Of a stretch of 21,682 bases of DNA, positions 7,564-15,242 are shown piece after piece (positions within the stretch are counted from its first letter, which is position 1; each line of letters starts with the position of its first letter). Under the pieces are notes generated by a model that worked only from the letters and a program-made list of their open reading frames with translations, was not told where the DNA came from and ran no database searches. The DNA comes from Pseudomonadota bacterium (GTDB lineage Bacteria > Pseudomonadota > Gammaproteobacteria > Steroidobacterales > Steroidobacteraceae), in the NCBI GenBank assembly GCA_947454665.1, contig CANGMU010000012.1, positions 1-21,682 of the forward strand. The letters run 5' to 3'. A program made the position numbers and the translations under genes.

Positions 7564-8419
7564 CGACCAGTTCGCGACCGAACAGCAGGACGAGCCATCC
7601 AGCGGCGGCCAGGAAAGGGCCGAAGGGAATCGGCACGCCCTTGTCGTGGCGACGGAAGACGATCATCGCGATACCGACGAGGGCCCCAACGCCGGCGGCG
7701 GCCAACACGATCGGCAGCAGCATCTGCCAGCCCAGCCAGGCGCCCAGCGCCGCCAGGAGCTTGAAGTCCCCGTAGCCCATGCCTTCCTTGCCCGTCAGCA
7801 GGCGGAAGAGATGGAACAGGCTCCACAACGACAGATAACCCGCCAACGCGCCGATCACGGCAGCACGCAGGTCCACGGGCAGCGTCTGGCCGGCCGTGGC
7901 CGCAGGCAATACCAGGCTCGCAAACAGACCCAGCCACAGCAGTGGCAGGGTCAGGTTGTCCGGCAGCAGTTGCGTGTCGAGGTCGATGCCGGCCAGCGCG
8001 ACGAGGAACCAGGTCAGCACCAGCGCTGCGGCACAGGCGGGCCCCCAGCCGAACTTCCAGGCCACGACCGCCGATGCGAGGCCCGTGGCCAGTTCGAACA
8101 GCGGGTAACGCAGGCCGATCGGCCGGGCGCAGCCCGCGCAGCGGCCGCGCAGGAGCAGATAGCTGATCACGGGGATGTTCTGCAGCGACGTGATCGGCGC
8201 CTTGCAGCCCGGGCAGCAGGAGCGGGGACGGATGAGATCGAAGGGCGCTTCTTCCGGTGAGGTTTTGCCGTCCAAGGCCAGCGCCTCCGCGCGCCAGCGG
8301 CGTTCGAGCATGACCGGCACACGCAGGATCACGACGTTGAGGAAGCTGCCGACCAGCAGACCCAGAACGAGGCTGCAGCCGATGAACAGCGCCGGCGTCG
8401 TGGCGAGCAGTTCGATCAA
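7535..8419 (-). CDS. pilD: type IV prepilin peptidase / N-methyltransferase PilD
   Basis: PilD cuts the leader from prepilins at the inner membrane and methylates the new N-terminal Phe. The 294-residue product starts with a membrane helix (LFIGCSLVLGLLVGSFLN), followed by a cytoplasmic loop with the two zinc cysteine pairs Cys69/Cys72 and Cys94/Cys97, then further membrane helices. The A24 aspartyl protease residues are present: Asp in AGIDLDTQLLPD (146/148) and Asp218 in GYGDFK. The start is TTG at 8419, overlapping the pilC stop by 4 bases (TTGA). It gives a family-typical length, whereas the frame is open far upstream only as an overlap of pilC. The 3' end overlaps coaE by 29 bases. It should process the PilA encoded nearby. 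Confidence 0.95.
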   Translation of the reverse strand: MIELLATTPALFIGCSLVLGLLVGSFLNVVILRVPVMLERRWRAEALALDGKTSPEEAPFDLIRPRSCCPGCKAPITSLQNIPVISYLLLRGRCAGCARPIGLRYPLFELATGLASAVVAWKFGWGPACAAALVLTWFLVALAGIDLDTQLLPDNLTLPLLWLGLFASLVLPAATAGQTLPVDLRAAVIGALAGYLSLWSLFHLFRLLTGKEGMGYGDFKLLAALGAWLGWQMLLPIVLAAAGVGALVGIAMIVFRRHDKGVPIPFGPFLAAAGWLVLLFGRELVDGYLGLYAP

Positions 8420-9645
8420 ACGACCGAACCCATCTTGAAGATCGGCAGGTACATGGCGACCACGAGGCCGCCGACCAGCACGCCGAGGATCGCCATGATC
8501 AAGGGTTCCAGCAGGCTCGACATGGAGTCGACGGCGTTGTCGACTTCTTCCTCGTAAATGGTCGCGACCTTGCCGGACATCGTGTCCAGCGCGCCGGCTT
8601 CTTCGCCGACGGCGATCATCTGCACGACCATGTTCGGGAACAGTCCGGTGTTGTCCATGGCGATCTGCAGGCGCTGGCCGGTGGCCACCTCGTCCCGCAT
8701 GCGGAGCACCGCCTGCTCGAACACGATATTGCCCGTGGCGCCGGCCACGGAACGCAGCGCCTCGACCAGCGGCACACCGGCCGCGAACATGGTGGACAGC
8801 GTGCGGGCATAGCGCGCGATGGCGGATTTGTAGAGGATCGGTCCGATGATCGGCAGCTTGAGGGACATGCGGTTCATCCACTCACGCAACTTCGCCGAGC
8901 GCTTCTGCGCGTAGAGGAATCCATAAGTCGCCGCCGCGATGACCGCAACCATGTACGGTCCGTCGCTCCGGACGGCCTTGGACAGGTTGATGACCATTTG
9001 CGTGAAGGTCGGCAGGTCCGCGCCGAAGCCTTTGAACAGTTCCTCGAACTGCGGGATGACCCAGATCAGCAACACGGTCGTGACGATCAGGGCCACGACC
9101 AGCACCGCTGTCGGGTAGAAGAGGGCCTTCTTGACCTTCTTCTTGATCGACTCGGTCTTTTCCTTGTACGTGGCGATCTTTTCCAGCAGCGAATCCAGCG
9201 CACCGGCGTGTTCGCCGGCCTCCACCAGGTTCACATAGAGGTTGTCGAACTGCAGCGGCCGCCTGCCCAGCGCCTCGTGCAGGGAAACACCGGCCTCGAT
9301 GTCCACCTTGATCTCGCGGATCAGCTTCTGCATGGCAGGCTTGTCGATGCCCGTCGCGCAGATCTCGAAGGCCTGCACCAGCGGTATGCCGGCACCGAGC
9401 ATCGTGGCCAGCTGGCGGCTGAAGAGGGCGATGTCCTCGGGCTTGATCTTGCCGCCACTCAGCAGTGAGCCCGACTGCTTGCGCACCTTCGTGGGCGCCA
9501 CGCCCTGTCGGCGCAGCACCGCGCGAAGGGCCGCTTCGTTGGCGGCGATCGTCCGGCCCGTGACGCGCTGGCCGCGACGGTCTCTGCCTTCCCAACTGAA
9601 GACCTTTTCGATCTTGGTGATGTTGCCGGCTTGCTTGTGTGCCAT
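8416..9645 (-). CDS. pilC: type IV pilus inner-membrane platform protein PilC
   Basis: The 409-residue product is a GspF/PilC-type platform protein on which the PilB ATPase acts to add pilins. It has a short cytoplasmic N-terminal part (FSWEGRDRRGQRVTG), then two T2SSF domains (about 72-195 and 275-398). Each carries the repeated motif of an FSRQLATMLGAGIPL / YARTLSTMFAAGVPL type and a later EAGEHAGALDSLL / AVGEEAGALDTM. Three membrane segments are visible at about 177-198, 231-247 and 381-402. It begins 10 bases after the pilB stop and overlaps pilD by 4 bases at its own stop, so the three are one translational unit. Length is normal for the family. Confidence 0.96.
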   Translation of the reverse strand: MAHKQAGNITKIEKVFSWEGRDRRGQRVTGRTIAANEAALRAVLRRQGVAPTKVRKQSGSLLSGGKIKPEDIALFSRQLATMLGAGIPLVQAFEICATGIDKPAMQKLIREIKVDIEAGVSLHEALGRRPLQFDNLYVNLVEAGEHAGALDSLLEKIATYKEKTESIKKKVKKALFYPTAVLVVALIVTTVLLIWVIPQFEELFKGFGADLPTFTQMVINLSKAVRSDGPYMVAVIAAATYGFLYAQKRSAKLREWMNRMSLKLPIIGPILYKSAIARYARTLSTMFAAGVPLVEALRSVAGATGNIVFEQAVLRMRDEVATGQRLQIAMDNTGLFPNMVVQMIAVGEEAGALDTMSGKVATIYEEEVDNAVDSMSSLLEPLIMAILGVLVGGLVVAMYLPIFKMGSVV

Positions 9646-9655
9646 CGCTGGGGAC

Positions 9656-11401
9656 CTAGTCGATTGTCACGCTGTTGATTTCATCGAGGCTGGTCACACC
9701 GGCCGAAACCTTGGCCAGTCCCGCGCGGCGCAGGTCCCAGATGCCCATGTTGTCGGCCGCATCGCCGATCTCGATGGCGTTGCCGCCGGCCATGATGATC
9801 CGGCCGATCTCTTCCGTCACGGGCAGCACCTGATAGATGCCGGTGCGGCCCTTGTAGCCGTCCGTGCAGGCGTCGCAGCCCTTCGGGCCATAGATACGGA
9901 AACCCGTGGCAATGTCTTCCGCCCGGAAGCCTTCCTTGAGCAGGGCTTCCGGCGGCACGTCGAGCGGGACCTTGCAGTGGTTGCACAACCGGCGCGCGAG
10001 GCGCTGGGCGATGATCAGGCTGACGGATGTCGCGATCGCATAAGGCTTCACGCCCATGTCGATGAGTCGCGTCAGTGTTTGCGGTGCATCGTTCGTATGC
10101 AGCGTGGACAACACGAGATGGCCCGTCTGGGCGGCCTTGATGGCGATTTCCGCTGTTTCCAGGTCGCGGATTTCGCCGACCATCACGACATCCGGATCCT
10201 GGCGCAGGAAGGCGCGCAGCGCGGAGGCGAAGGTCAGGCCGACCTTGTTGTTGACGTTGACCTGGTTGACGCCGGGCAGGTTGATTTCTGCCGGGTCCTC
10301 CGCGGTCGAGATATTGGTGTCTTCGCGATTCAGGATGTTCAGGCCGGTGTACAGCGACACCGTCTTGCCCGAGCCCGTCGGGCCGGTGACGAGAATCATG
10401 CCCTGCGGCTTCGCGAGGAACTGGAGGTAGAGGTCTTTCTGGAAGGGCTCGTAGCCCAGTGCATCGATGCCCAGCATCGCCTGCGAGGAATCGAGGATAC
10501 GCAGCACGATCTTCTCGCCCCAGAGCGTGGGGCAGGTGCTGAGGCGGAAGTCGATCGCGCGGTTCTGCGAGATGCGCATCTTGATGCGCCCGTCCTGAGG
10601 CACCCGACGTTCCGCGATGTCGAGGCGCGACATGACCTTGAGGCGCGCCGCCAGCTTGGGGCCGAGCTGGACCGGCGGCTGTGCGACTTCCTTCAGCACG
10701 CCGTCGATGCGTACCCGGACGCGGTAAGCCTTCTCATAAGGTTCGAAATGGATATCCGATGCGCCGCGTCGGATCGCATCCAGCATGATCTTGTTGACGA
10801 AGCGGACGATCGGCGCGTCTTCGATGTCGTCGCGCGTGACCGAATCGCCGGTTGGCTCGTCGCCGCCGGTGACCTCCAGTCCCTCGAGGTCCATGCCTTC
10901 GTCATCGCCGAGAGACGGCATCGCGCTATCAGCCGCTTCCAGCGCCTTGTCGAGCGCCTTCTGCAGCTTGTCGTCATCGACGACGACCGCGTCGACGAGC
11001 ATGCCAGTCTGGAACTTGATGTCGTCCAGTGCCTGCAGGTTGGTCGGGTCCGCGATCCCCAGAAAGATGCGCTTTCCGCGACGGAACAGTGGCAGGACGC
11101 GGTATTTGGCGAGCAGTTTCTCGTTGACGAGGCGCACGACCTCGCTGTCCACCACGAGGGCGTCCAGGTCCATGACCGGCACGCCGAATTCCGTGGAGGC
11201 GGCCGATGCGACATCGCGCGCGCTGGCGGCGCCCGATGCGGTCAGCTGGGTCACGAAGCTGGAGCGGTGGTCCCGGGCACGCTGCAGCGCGCTCTCGGCC
11301 GCCGCCTCGCTGATGATGCCATCCTGGACGAGACGCTGCGGAAGACCGCCCACGCCGATGCGCAGGGGGGTTCCATTGGCCAGGGAGACGCTGTCATTCA
11401 T
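9656..11401 (-). CDS. pilB: type IV pilus extension ATPase PilB
   Basis: PilB is the cytoplasmic hexameric ATPase that drives pilus extension through PilC. The 581-residue product has an N-terminal GspE/MshEN-type domain (about 20-160), an acidic linker (about 163-195) and the ATPase core. Seen in order are Walker A GPTGSGKT (340-347), the Asp box AEDPAEI (367-373), Walker B in DVVMVGEIRD (404-413), the His box TGHLVLSTLHTN (426-437) and the zinc cysteines Cys473, Cys476, Cys509 and Cys512. ATG at 11401 is chosen over an in-frame one 13 codons upstream because MNDSVSLANG matches the family start better. The gene lies after the pilA terminator and so probably has its own promoter, and it leads the run pilB to yacG. 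Confidence 0.96.
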   Translation of the reverse strand: MNDSVSLANGTPLRIGVGGLPQRLVQDGIISEAAAESALQRARDHRSSFVTQLTASGAASARDVASAASTEFGVPVMDLDALVVDSEVVRLVNEKLLAKYRVLPLFRRGKRIFLGIADPTNLQALDDIKFQTGMLVDAVVVDDDKLQKALDKALEAADSAMPSLGDDEGMDLEGLEVTGGDEPTGDSVTRDDIEDAPIVRFVNKIMLDAIRRGASDIHFEPYEKAYRVRVRIDGVLKEVAQPPVQLGPKLAARLKVMSRLDIAERRVPQDGRIKMRISQNRAIDFRLSTCPTLWGEKIVLRILDSSQAMLGIDALGYEPFQKDLYLQFLAKPQGMILVTGPTGSGKTVSLYTGLNILNREDTNISTAEDPAEINLPGVNQVNVNNKVGLTFASALRAFLRQDPDVVMVGEIRDLETAEIAIKAAQTGHLVLSTLHTNDAPQTLTRLIDMGVKPYAIATSVSLIIAQRLARRLCNHCKVPLDVPPEALLKEGFRAEDIATGFRIYGPKGCDACTDGYKGRTGIYQVLPVTEEIGRIIMAGGNAIEIGDAADNMGIWDLRRAGLAKVSAGVTSLDEINSVTID

Positions 11402-11441
11402 GGATACCGCCGGTTCCGGCCTCTGTCCTTGTGCCCGCAAG

Positions 11442-11447
11442 ATTATG
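11442..11447 (-). promoter_or_regulatory. possible -10 element of the pilB operon
   Basis: CATAAT on the minus strand (one mismatch to TATAAT) lies about 40 bases before the pilB ATG, between the pilA terminator and pilB. No convincing -35 box is seen at 16-18 bases upstream, and no sigma-54 element is present, so this is only a tentative site. Confidence 0.25.
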
Positions 11448-11514
11448 ACACAGCGAAGTGGGCTTCCCGTGACGCAACCCGCAGATCAGGCGGGGCTTTC
11501 GCGATCCAGAGCCT

Positions 11515-11550
11515 AAAACGAAACGGGACCGCCGAAGCGGTCCCGTTTCG
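11515..11550 (-). terminator. intrinsic terminator of pilA
   Basis: On the minus strand a perfect 14-base-pair stem (arms 11537-11550 and 11519-11532) closes a TTCG loop on a C-G pair, the very stable C(UUCG)G tetraloop, and is followed by TTTT at 11518-11515. It starts 45 bases after the pilA stop. It should end most pilA transcripts and separate abundant pilin mRNA from pilB. Confidence 0.9.
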
Positions 11551-11594
11551 AAGGCCGTGCCGGGCCACGAGGGCCCGGGGGTGCCTAGCGTCGC

Positions 11595-12014
11595 TTACTG
11601 CTTCACGAAGCCCTTCGTGGTGCAGGCGCCCGAGTACGCCCAGATCAGGCGCTCGCCATCGACTGTCGGCGTCAGGACGCAGGTGTCGCCAGCGAGAATG
11701 CCCTTGTAGGCGTTCGGCGTGGCAGTGATGACGCCCGCGGCCAGCGTCAGCGAGTTGAACGCACCGTTGGTGGAGGCCGCCGGGACTGCCGGGATGCCGT
11801 TGGCGCCCGCGTTGGCGTCGGCCAGCACGGTGCCGTTCTGGAAAGCCTCTTCAACGGCCAGCTTGTAAGGCGACATCGCGCCGGTCACTTCCGTGTAGGC
11901 GGCCTTGCGGATGTAGTTCTGGTAGGCCGGGATCGCGATCGCGGCCAGGATGCCGATGATCGCGACGACGATCATCAGTTCGATGAGGGTGAAGCCCTTC
12001 TGGATATTCTTCAT
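11595..12014 (-). CDS. pilA: type IV major pilin PilA (prepilin)
   Basis: The 139-residue prepilin has a 7-residue leader MKNIQKG, cut by PilD before Phe8, followed by the class III methylation helix FTLIELMIVVAIIGILAAIA. Glu12 (Glu5 of the mature pilin) needed for assembly is present. The mature pilin has 132 residues. Cys112 and Cys131 are the only cysteines and would close the C-terminal disulphide loop of type IVa pilins. The middle (about 65-95) is rich in Ala, Gly and Asn, as in exposed, fast-evolving pilin loops. AAGGA about 10 bases before the ATG is the ribosome binding site. The gene stands alone between a sigma-54 promoter and a strong terminator, as expected for a major pilin under PilS-PilR control. 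Confidence 0.96.
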   Translation of the reverse strand: MKNIQKGFTLIELMIVVAIIGILAAIAIPAYQNYIRKAAYTEVTGAMSPYKLAVEEAFQNGTVLADANAGANGIPAVPAASTNGAFNSLTLAAGVITATPNAYKGILAGDTCVLTPTVDGERLIWAYSGACTTKGFVKQ

Positions 12015-12072
12015 GACGGTGTGTTCCTTGGTGTTGAGTGACGTGATCGGCTATGCGCCTGGCGGTAACAGG

Positions 12073-12088
12073 AGCAAGGAGTGTGCCA
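12073..12088 (-). promoter_or_regulatory. sigma-54 promoter of pilA
   Basis: The minus strand reads TGGCAC (12083-12088), five bases, then TTGCT (12073-12077), an essentially perfect RpoN -24/-12 element. The start point would be near 12062, giving a leader of about 48 bases before the pilA ATG. PilR, encoded just upstream, is the expected activator. Confidence 0.92.
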
Positions 12089-12141
12089 ACGCCTGTATCA
12101 CCCCTCTTGACCCGCGATCCGGGTGGTCAGCGCGAAGGCCT

Positions 12142-12212
12142 TGTGACGCGGTTCACGGTGTGTGCGTAGGGCGATCTGACCCTCCGCGTCACAATGTGAC
12201 GCGGCACGTCAC
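12142..12212. promoter_or_regulatory. GTGAC repeat cluster, candidate PilR binding sites
   Basis: The sequence TGTGACGCGG occurs at 12142-12151 and 12195-12204. Its exact reverse complement, CCGCGTCACA, is at 12184-12193, forming with the second copy a perfect palindrome with 10-base arms and one central base. A further GTCAC is at 12208-12212 and a GTTCAC at 12151-12156. The cluster lies about 80-150 bases upstream of the predicted pilA start point, the usual distance for an activator of sigma-54 promoters. Binding by PilR is inference. The palindrome also begins 5 bases after the pilR stop but has no T-run, so it is not a typical terminator. Confidence 0.55.
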
Positions 12213-13531
12213 TCCAGGCCCAGCTTTTCCATCCGGTAGCGCAAGGCGCGGAAGGTGATGCCGAGCAACCGGGCGGCCGCCGTCTTGTTGTGGCGGGTTT
12301 TTTCCAGCGCCTGCTCGATAGCCTGCCGCTGCAGTTGTTCGACCTGCTGGTCGAGTTCGGTTGCATCTTCAGGCCTGTGAGCCCTTGAGGGTCGCAGCTG
12401 CAGGTCCTCGGCCTCGATCCGTTCCCCGACGCAGAGTGCCAGGGCTCGCTCGAGGATGTTTTCCAGTTCACGCACGTTGCCGGGAAAATCGTAGCTTTCC
12501 AGGCAGGCCAGTGCTGATTCCGAAATCTCGGGTGCAGTCACGCCTGAACGGCGGGCCAGCCGGTCCAGCGCGGCCTGCGCCAGCTCCGCGATGTCCTCGC
12601 GCCGTTCGCGGAGGGGCGGCACGTGCAGTTCGATCACATTGATCCGGTAATACAGGTCTTCTCGGAACTGGCCTGCCGCGACCTGTTCTGCGAGCTTCCT
12701 GTGGGTTGCCGACAGGATGCGCACGTCCACCGGCTGCTCCTGCGATTCACCGACGGGGCGCACGCTCTTTTCCTGGATGACTCGCAGCAGCTTCACCTGC
12801 ATGTGCAGCGGCAGATCCGCCACTTCGTCGAGGAACAGCGTGCCGCCTTCGGCCGCCTGGAACAGGCCTTTCTTGTCGTTCACCGCCCCGGTGAAGCTCC
12901 CGCGCTTGTGGCCGAAGAACTCGCTTTCCATGAGCTCAGCCGGAATGGCGCCGCAGTTCACCGGCACGAAGGGGCCGTCCATGCGCGGGCCGGACTGGTG
13001 GATCAGGCGCGCGACCAGTTCCTTGCCTGTTCCGGATTCGCCCGTGATGTGCACGGGGGCCTGGCTGCGCGCCACGCGCGAGACCAGCTCCCGCAGTTTG
13101 TGCATGACCGGCGATCCGCCCAGCAGGCGGACCATCCTCGACATCGTCGTGTCCGTGCGTTGTTCGCGCAGTTTCAGCGCGCGCGAAACGAGCCGTCGCA
13201 GGTCGCCGATGTCGACGGGTTTCGACACGAAGTCGAAGGCGCCGCCCTTGAGTGCCTGCACGGCGGTCTCGACATTGCCATGTGCCGTGATGATGGCAAC
13301 GGGGAGGCCGGGGCAGTGTTCCTGCATCCAGCCCAGCAATTGCAGCCCGTCACCATCCGGCAGGCGCATATCGGTAAGGCAGAGGTGGAAGGATTCGCCG
13401 CGCAGCTGCTGCTTGGCCTCTTCGACGGTCGCGGCGGTGGACGTCGCGTGGCCCATGCGCCGCAGGGTCAGCGTCAGCAGTTCGAGAAGGTCCGGTTCGT
13501 CATCGACCAGCAGGATGCGGGTTTCGGTCAT
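12209..13531 (-). CDS. pilR: sigma-54-dependent response regulator PilR
   Basis: This 440-residue NtrC-type activator has a receiver domain (5-120) with phospho-acceptor Asp54 in CLTDMRLPDG and Lys104. The AAA+ domain (about 138-370) has Walker A GESGTGKE (164-171), the sigma-54 contact loop GSFTGA (211-216; Ser in place of the Ala of GAFTGA) and Walker B TLFLDE (231-236). A Fis-type helix-turn-helix closes the protein (about 402-438, HNKTAAARLLGITFRALRYR). It should activate pilA from the sigma-54 promoter just downstream. The ATG starts 3 bases after the pilS stop, so kinase and regulator are made together. It is followed by the pilA control region. Confidence 0.95.
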   Translation of the reverse strand: MTETRILLVDDEPDLLELLTLTLRRMGHATSTAATVEEAKQQLRGESFHLCLTDMRLPDGDGLQLLGWMQEHCPGLPVAIITAHGNVETAVQALKGGAFDFVSKPVDIGDLRRLVSRALKLREQRTDTTMSRMVRLLGGSPVMHKLRELVSRVARSQAPVHITGESGTGKELVARLIHQSGPRMDGPFVPVNCGAIPAELMESEFFGHKRGSFTGAVNDKKGLFQAAEGGTLFLDEVADLPLHMQVKLLRVIQEKSVRPVGESQEQPVDVRILSATHRKLAEQVAAGQFREDLYYRINVIELHVPPLRERREDIAELAQAALDRLARRSGVTAPEISESALACLESYDFPGNVRELENILERALALCVGERIEAEDLQLRPSRAHRPEDATELDQQVEQLQRQAIEQALEKTRHNKTAAARLLGITFRALRYRMEKLGLE

Positions 13532-13534
13532 GGC

Positions 13535-15193
13535 TCAGTTGCTCCAGCGTGTCGGGTCGCTGAAGACCAGGCGGAATACGCTGCCACCGCCCGGGCGTTC
13601 GTCGCAGAGGAGCGTCGCACCATTGCTCTGGGCCAATTCGCGCGCAAGAAAGAGTCCCAGTCCCGTGCCTTGGCCGGACGTGGTGTAGAACGGTTCGAAG
13701 GTCCGTTCCCGGAGTTCGGCTGGCACGCCGGGGCCGCGGTCTGCCACTTCCAGGAAGGGGCGGCCGGAGCCTTGCAGGCGGCCATGCCGCAGTTCGATCC
13801 GCGCAGCCGCTGCCGCGGCTCCTCCATGTGTCAGCGCGTTCTGGCAGAGGTTCCAGGTGATCTGGTGCAGTTGCGTCGGATCCACGCGCACACTGACGCC
13901 ACGCCCGTCCGTCGCATCGTCCAGGCAGGTGATCGCCAGCTTTTCGCCCGGCAACTGCAGGGTGGTCACGAACTCTTCCCGGAATCGTTCCAGCCAGTCG
14001 GCCATTTCCACGCGCGCCGGCGTGCCCGTCCCGCGTCGGGAGAACTCCAGCATGTTCCCGATCAGGCGGCTGACGCGCGTCGCGTTGCCAGTGATGATCT
14101 CGGTAAGGCGCCGGTCTGTATCCGGCAGGGCCGGTGATTCCGCGAGCAACTGCGCGGCATGGCTCATTGCCCCGACGGGGTTGCGGATTTCATGGGCAAT
14201 GCTGGCGGAGAGGCGGCCCAATGCCGCGAGCTTGGACTGCTGCACCTTCTGGGCAATGAAACTGGTGTCTTCAAGGAAGACGAGCACTCCATCCTCCTGC
14301 CCGGGGCCCAACTGAACGAAATGCGGTTGCACCACGCGCGAATCATCGGCGGCCAGAAAGGTATCCACGGCTGCGTCCGGGAAATCCTTGCGCTGGCGCC
14401 AGGTCGACAACAGGTGCAAGAGGCGCGGGGAAACCTCGCCGAGCAACGCGCCGCGCACGCTGGCGGACTGATTCAGAAGGTCTGCGGCCGAGTCGTTGAT
14501 CAATCTCACGCGGTCGTTGGCATCGACGACAAGCAGGCTTTCCCGCAGGTGCTGCAGGATGTACTGCGACAGCTGCGCAAGGTTCTCGAGATCCGTCTCC
14601 TGCTTCAGGACGCGGGCTTCGGTGTCACGCAGCCGGTTTGCCAGCGGGCGCAGGCCCATCGCCACGGCGAACAACATGACGCCAAGCAGTCCTGCGGCGA
14701 CAAAGTCGCCGACGCTGCCGTCACCCAGGAACTGGGTTGCCAGCTGTTGCAACAGCAATGACAGCGTCGCGAACGACGCCATCAAGTAGTTGCTGCGTTG
14801 ACTGGTGGCCAGCAGAGACATCGCGCCGACAGGCAGCAGCATCAGGATGCCCAGCCCGCTCGACATGCCGCCGGCCGCCCAGATGATGCCGCTGAACCCC
14901 AGTGAATCGATGGCGACATGCGTCAGCGCGAGCCATTGCAGGTCGCGCCATCGTTCACGGCGGACGGCGACGAGGATGACGCTTGCACAGAAATGAAGCA
15001 GGCAGAGCCACAGCATCGCTCTGGGATGCTGCAGCGAGAGGGTGTTCGCCGTGGCAGGCAGGCGGGCGAGGATGAATAGTCCCGCCGTGACGACAACGCG
15101 ATAGAGATTGACGAGCCCGGTGATCCGCCAGCCCAGATCCGAGAAGGTTCCGACGGTTTGTTGGTTTCCGGTGTCGATAGAGGTCGCCATCAT
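13535..15193 (-). CDS. pilS: sensor histidine kinase PilS
   Basis: This 552-residue kinase has about six membrane helices in residues 30-182, a PAS-like region (about 205-310), the H-box with His334 in AHEIRNPVGAMSHAAQLL, the N-box WNLCQNALTHGG, and the ATP-lid motifs VADRGPGVP and GQGTGLGLFLAREL. PilS senses pilin in the inner membrane in Pseudomonas and controls PilR phosphorylation; the same role is likely here. Two ATGs stand side by side (15193 and 15190). The gene diverges from sucC with only 49 bases between the two ATGs, so the promoters are packed together or overlap the coding starts. Length and topology are normal for PilS. Confidence 0.94.
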   Translation of the reverse strand: MMATSIDTGNQQTVGTFSDLGWRITGLVNLYRVVVTAGLFILARLPATANTLSLQHPRAMLWLCLLHFCASVILVAVRRERWRDLQWLALTHVAIDSLGFSGIIWAAGGMSSGLGILMLLPVGAMSLLATSQRSNYLMASFATLSLLLQQLATQFLGDGSVGDFVAAGLLGVMLFAVAMGLRPLANRLRDTEARVLKQETDLENLAQLSQYILQHLRESLLVVDANDRVRLINDSAADLLNQSASVRGALLGEVSPRLLHLLSTWRQRKDFPDAAVDTFLAADDSRVVQPHFVQLGPGQEDGVLVFLEDTSFIAQKVQQSKLAALGRLSASIAHEIRNPVGAMSHAAQLLAESPALPDTDRRLTEIITGNATRVSRLIGNMLEFSRRGTGTPARVEMADWLERFREEFVTTLQLPGEKLAITCLDDATDGRGVSVRVDPTQLHQITWNLCQNALTHGGAAAAAARIELRHGRLQGSGRPFLEVADRGPGVPAELRERTFEPFYTTSGQGTGLGLFLARELAQSNGATLLCDERPGGGSVFRLVFSDPTRWSN

Positions 15194-15205
15194 GGGTCGT
15201 GACTG

Positions 15206-15235
15206 TACAATATCGGGCTCGTATGAATTCGAAGG
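15206..15235 (+). promoter_or_regulatory. candidate sucC promoter -10 box and ribosome binding site
   Basis: TACAAT (15206-15211) is a good -10 box about 31 bases before the sucC ATG, but no clear -35 box precedes it; one would have to lie inside the start of pilS. GAAGG at 15231-15235 is the Shine-Dalgarno, 7 bases before the ATG at 15243, and fixes that start. Confidence 0.4.
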
Positions 15236-15242
15236 GCGCGCG

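Noticed and set aside
7229..8260. A 343-codon plus-strand frame opposite coaE and pilD
   Set aside because: Gln/Arg-rich sequence typical of antisense frames; both genes on the other strand are certain.
11560..11578. GC hairpin (CCGGGCC / GGCCCGG) between the pilA stop and its terminator
   Set aside because: Seven base pairs and no T-run; the 14-base-pair stem just beyond is the clear terminator, so this adds little.
9242..11728. An 828-codon open frame on the plus strand opposite pilB and the start of pilC
   Set aside because: Antisense shadow of pilB; no recognisable domain, no ribosome binding site, and it reads through the pilA terminator region.
12184..12204. Palindrome after pilR read as a pilR terminator
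   Set aside because: It has one central base and no T-run on the minus strand, and a half of it recurs at 12142; a protein binding site explains it better.
12623..14137. A 504-codon open frame on the plus strand opposite pilR and pilS
   Set aside because: Antisense shadow of two genes with complete catalytic motifs; no independent support.
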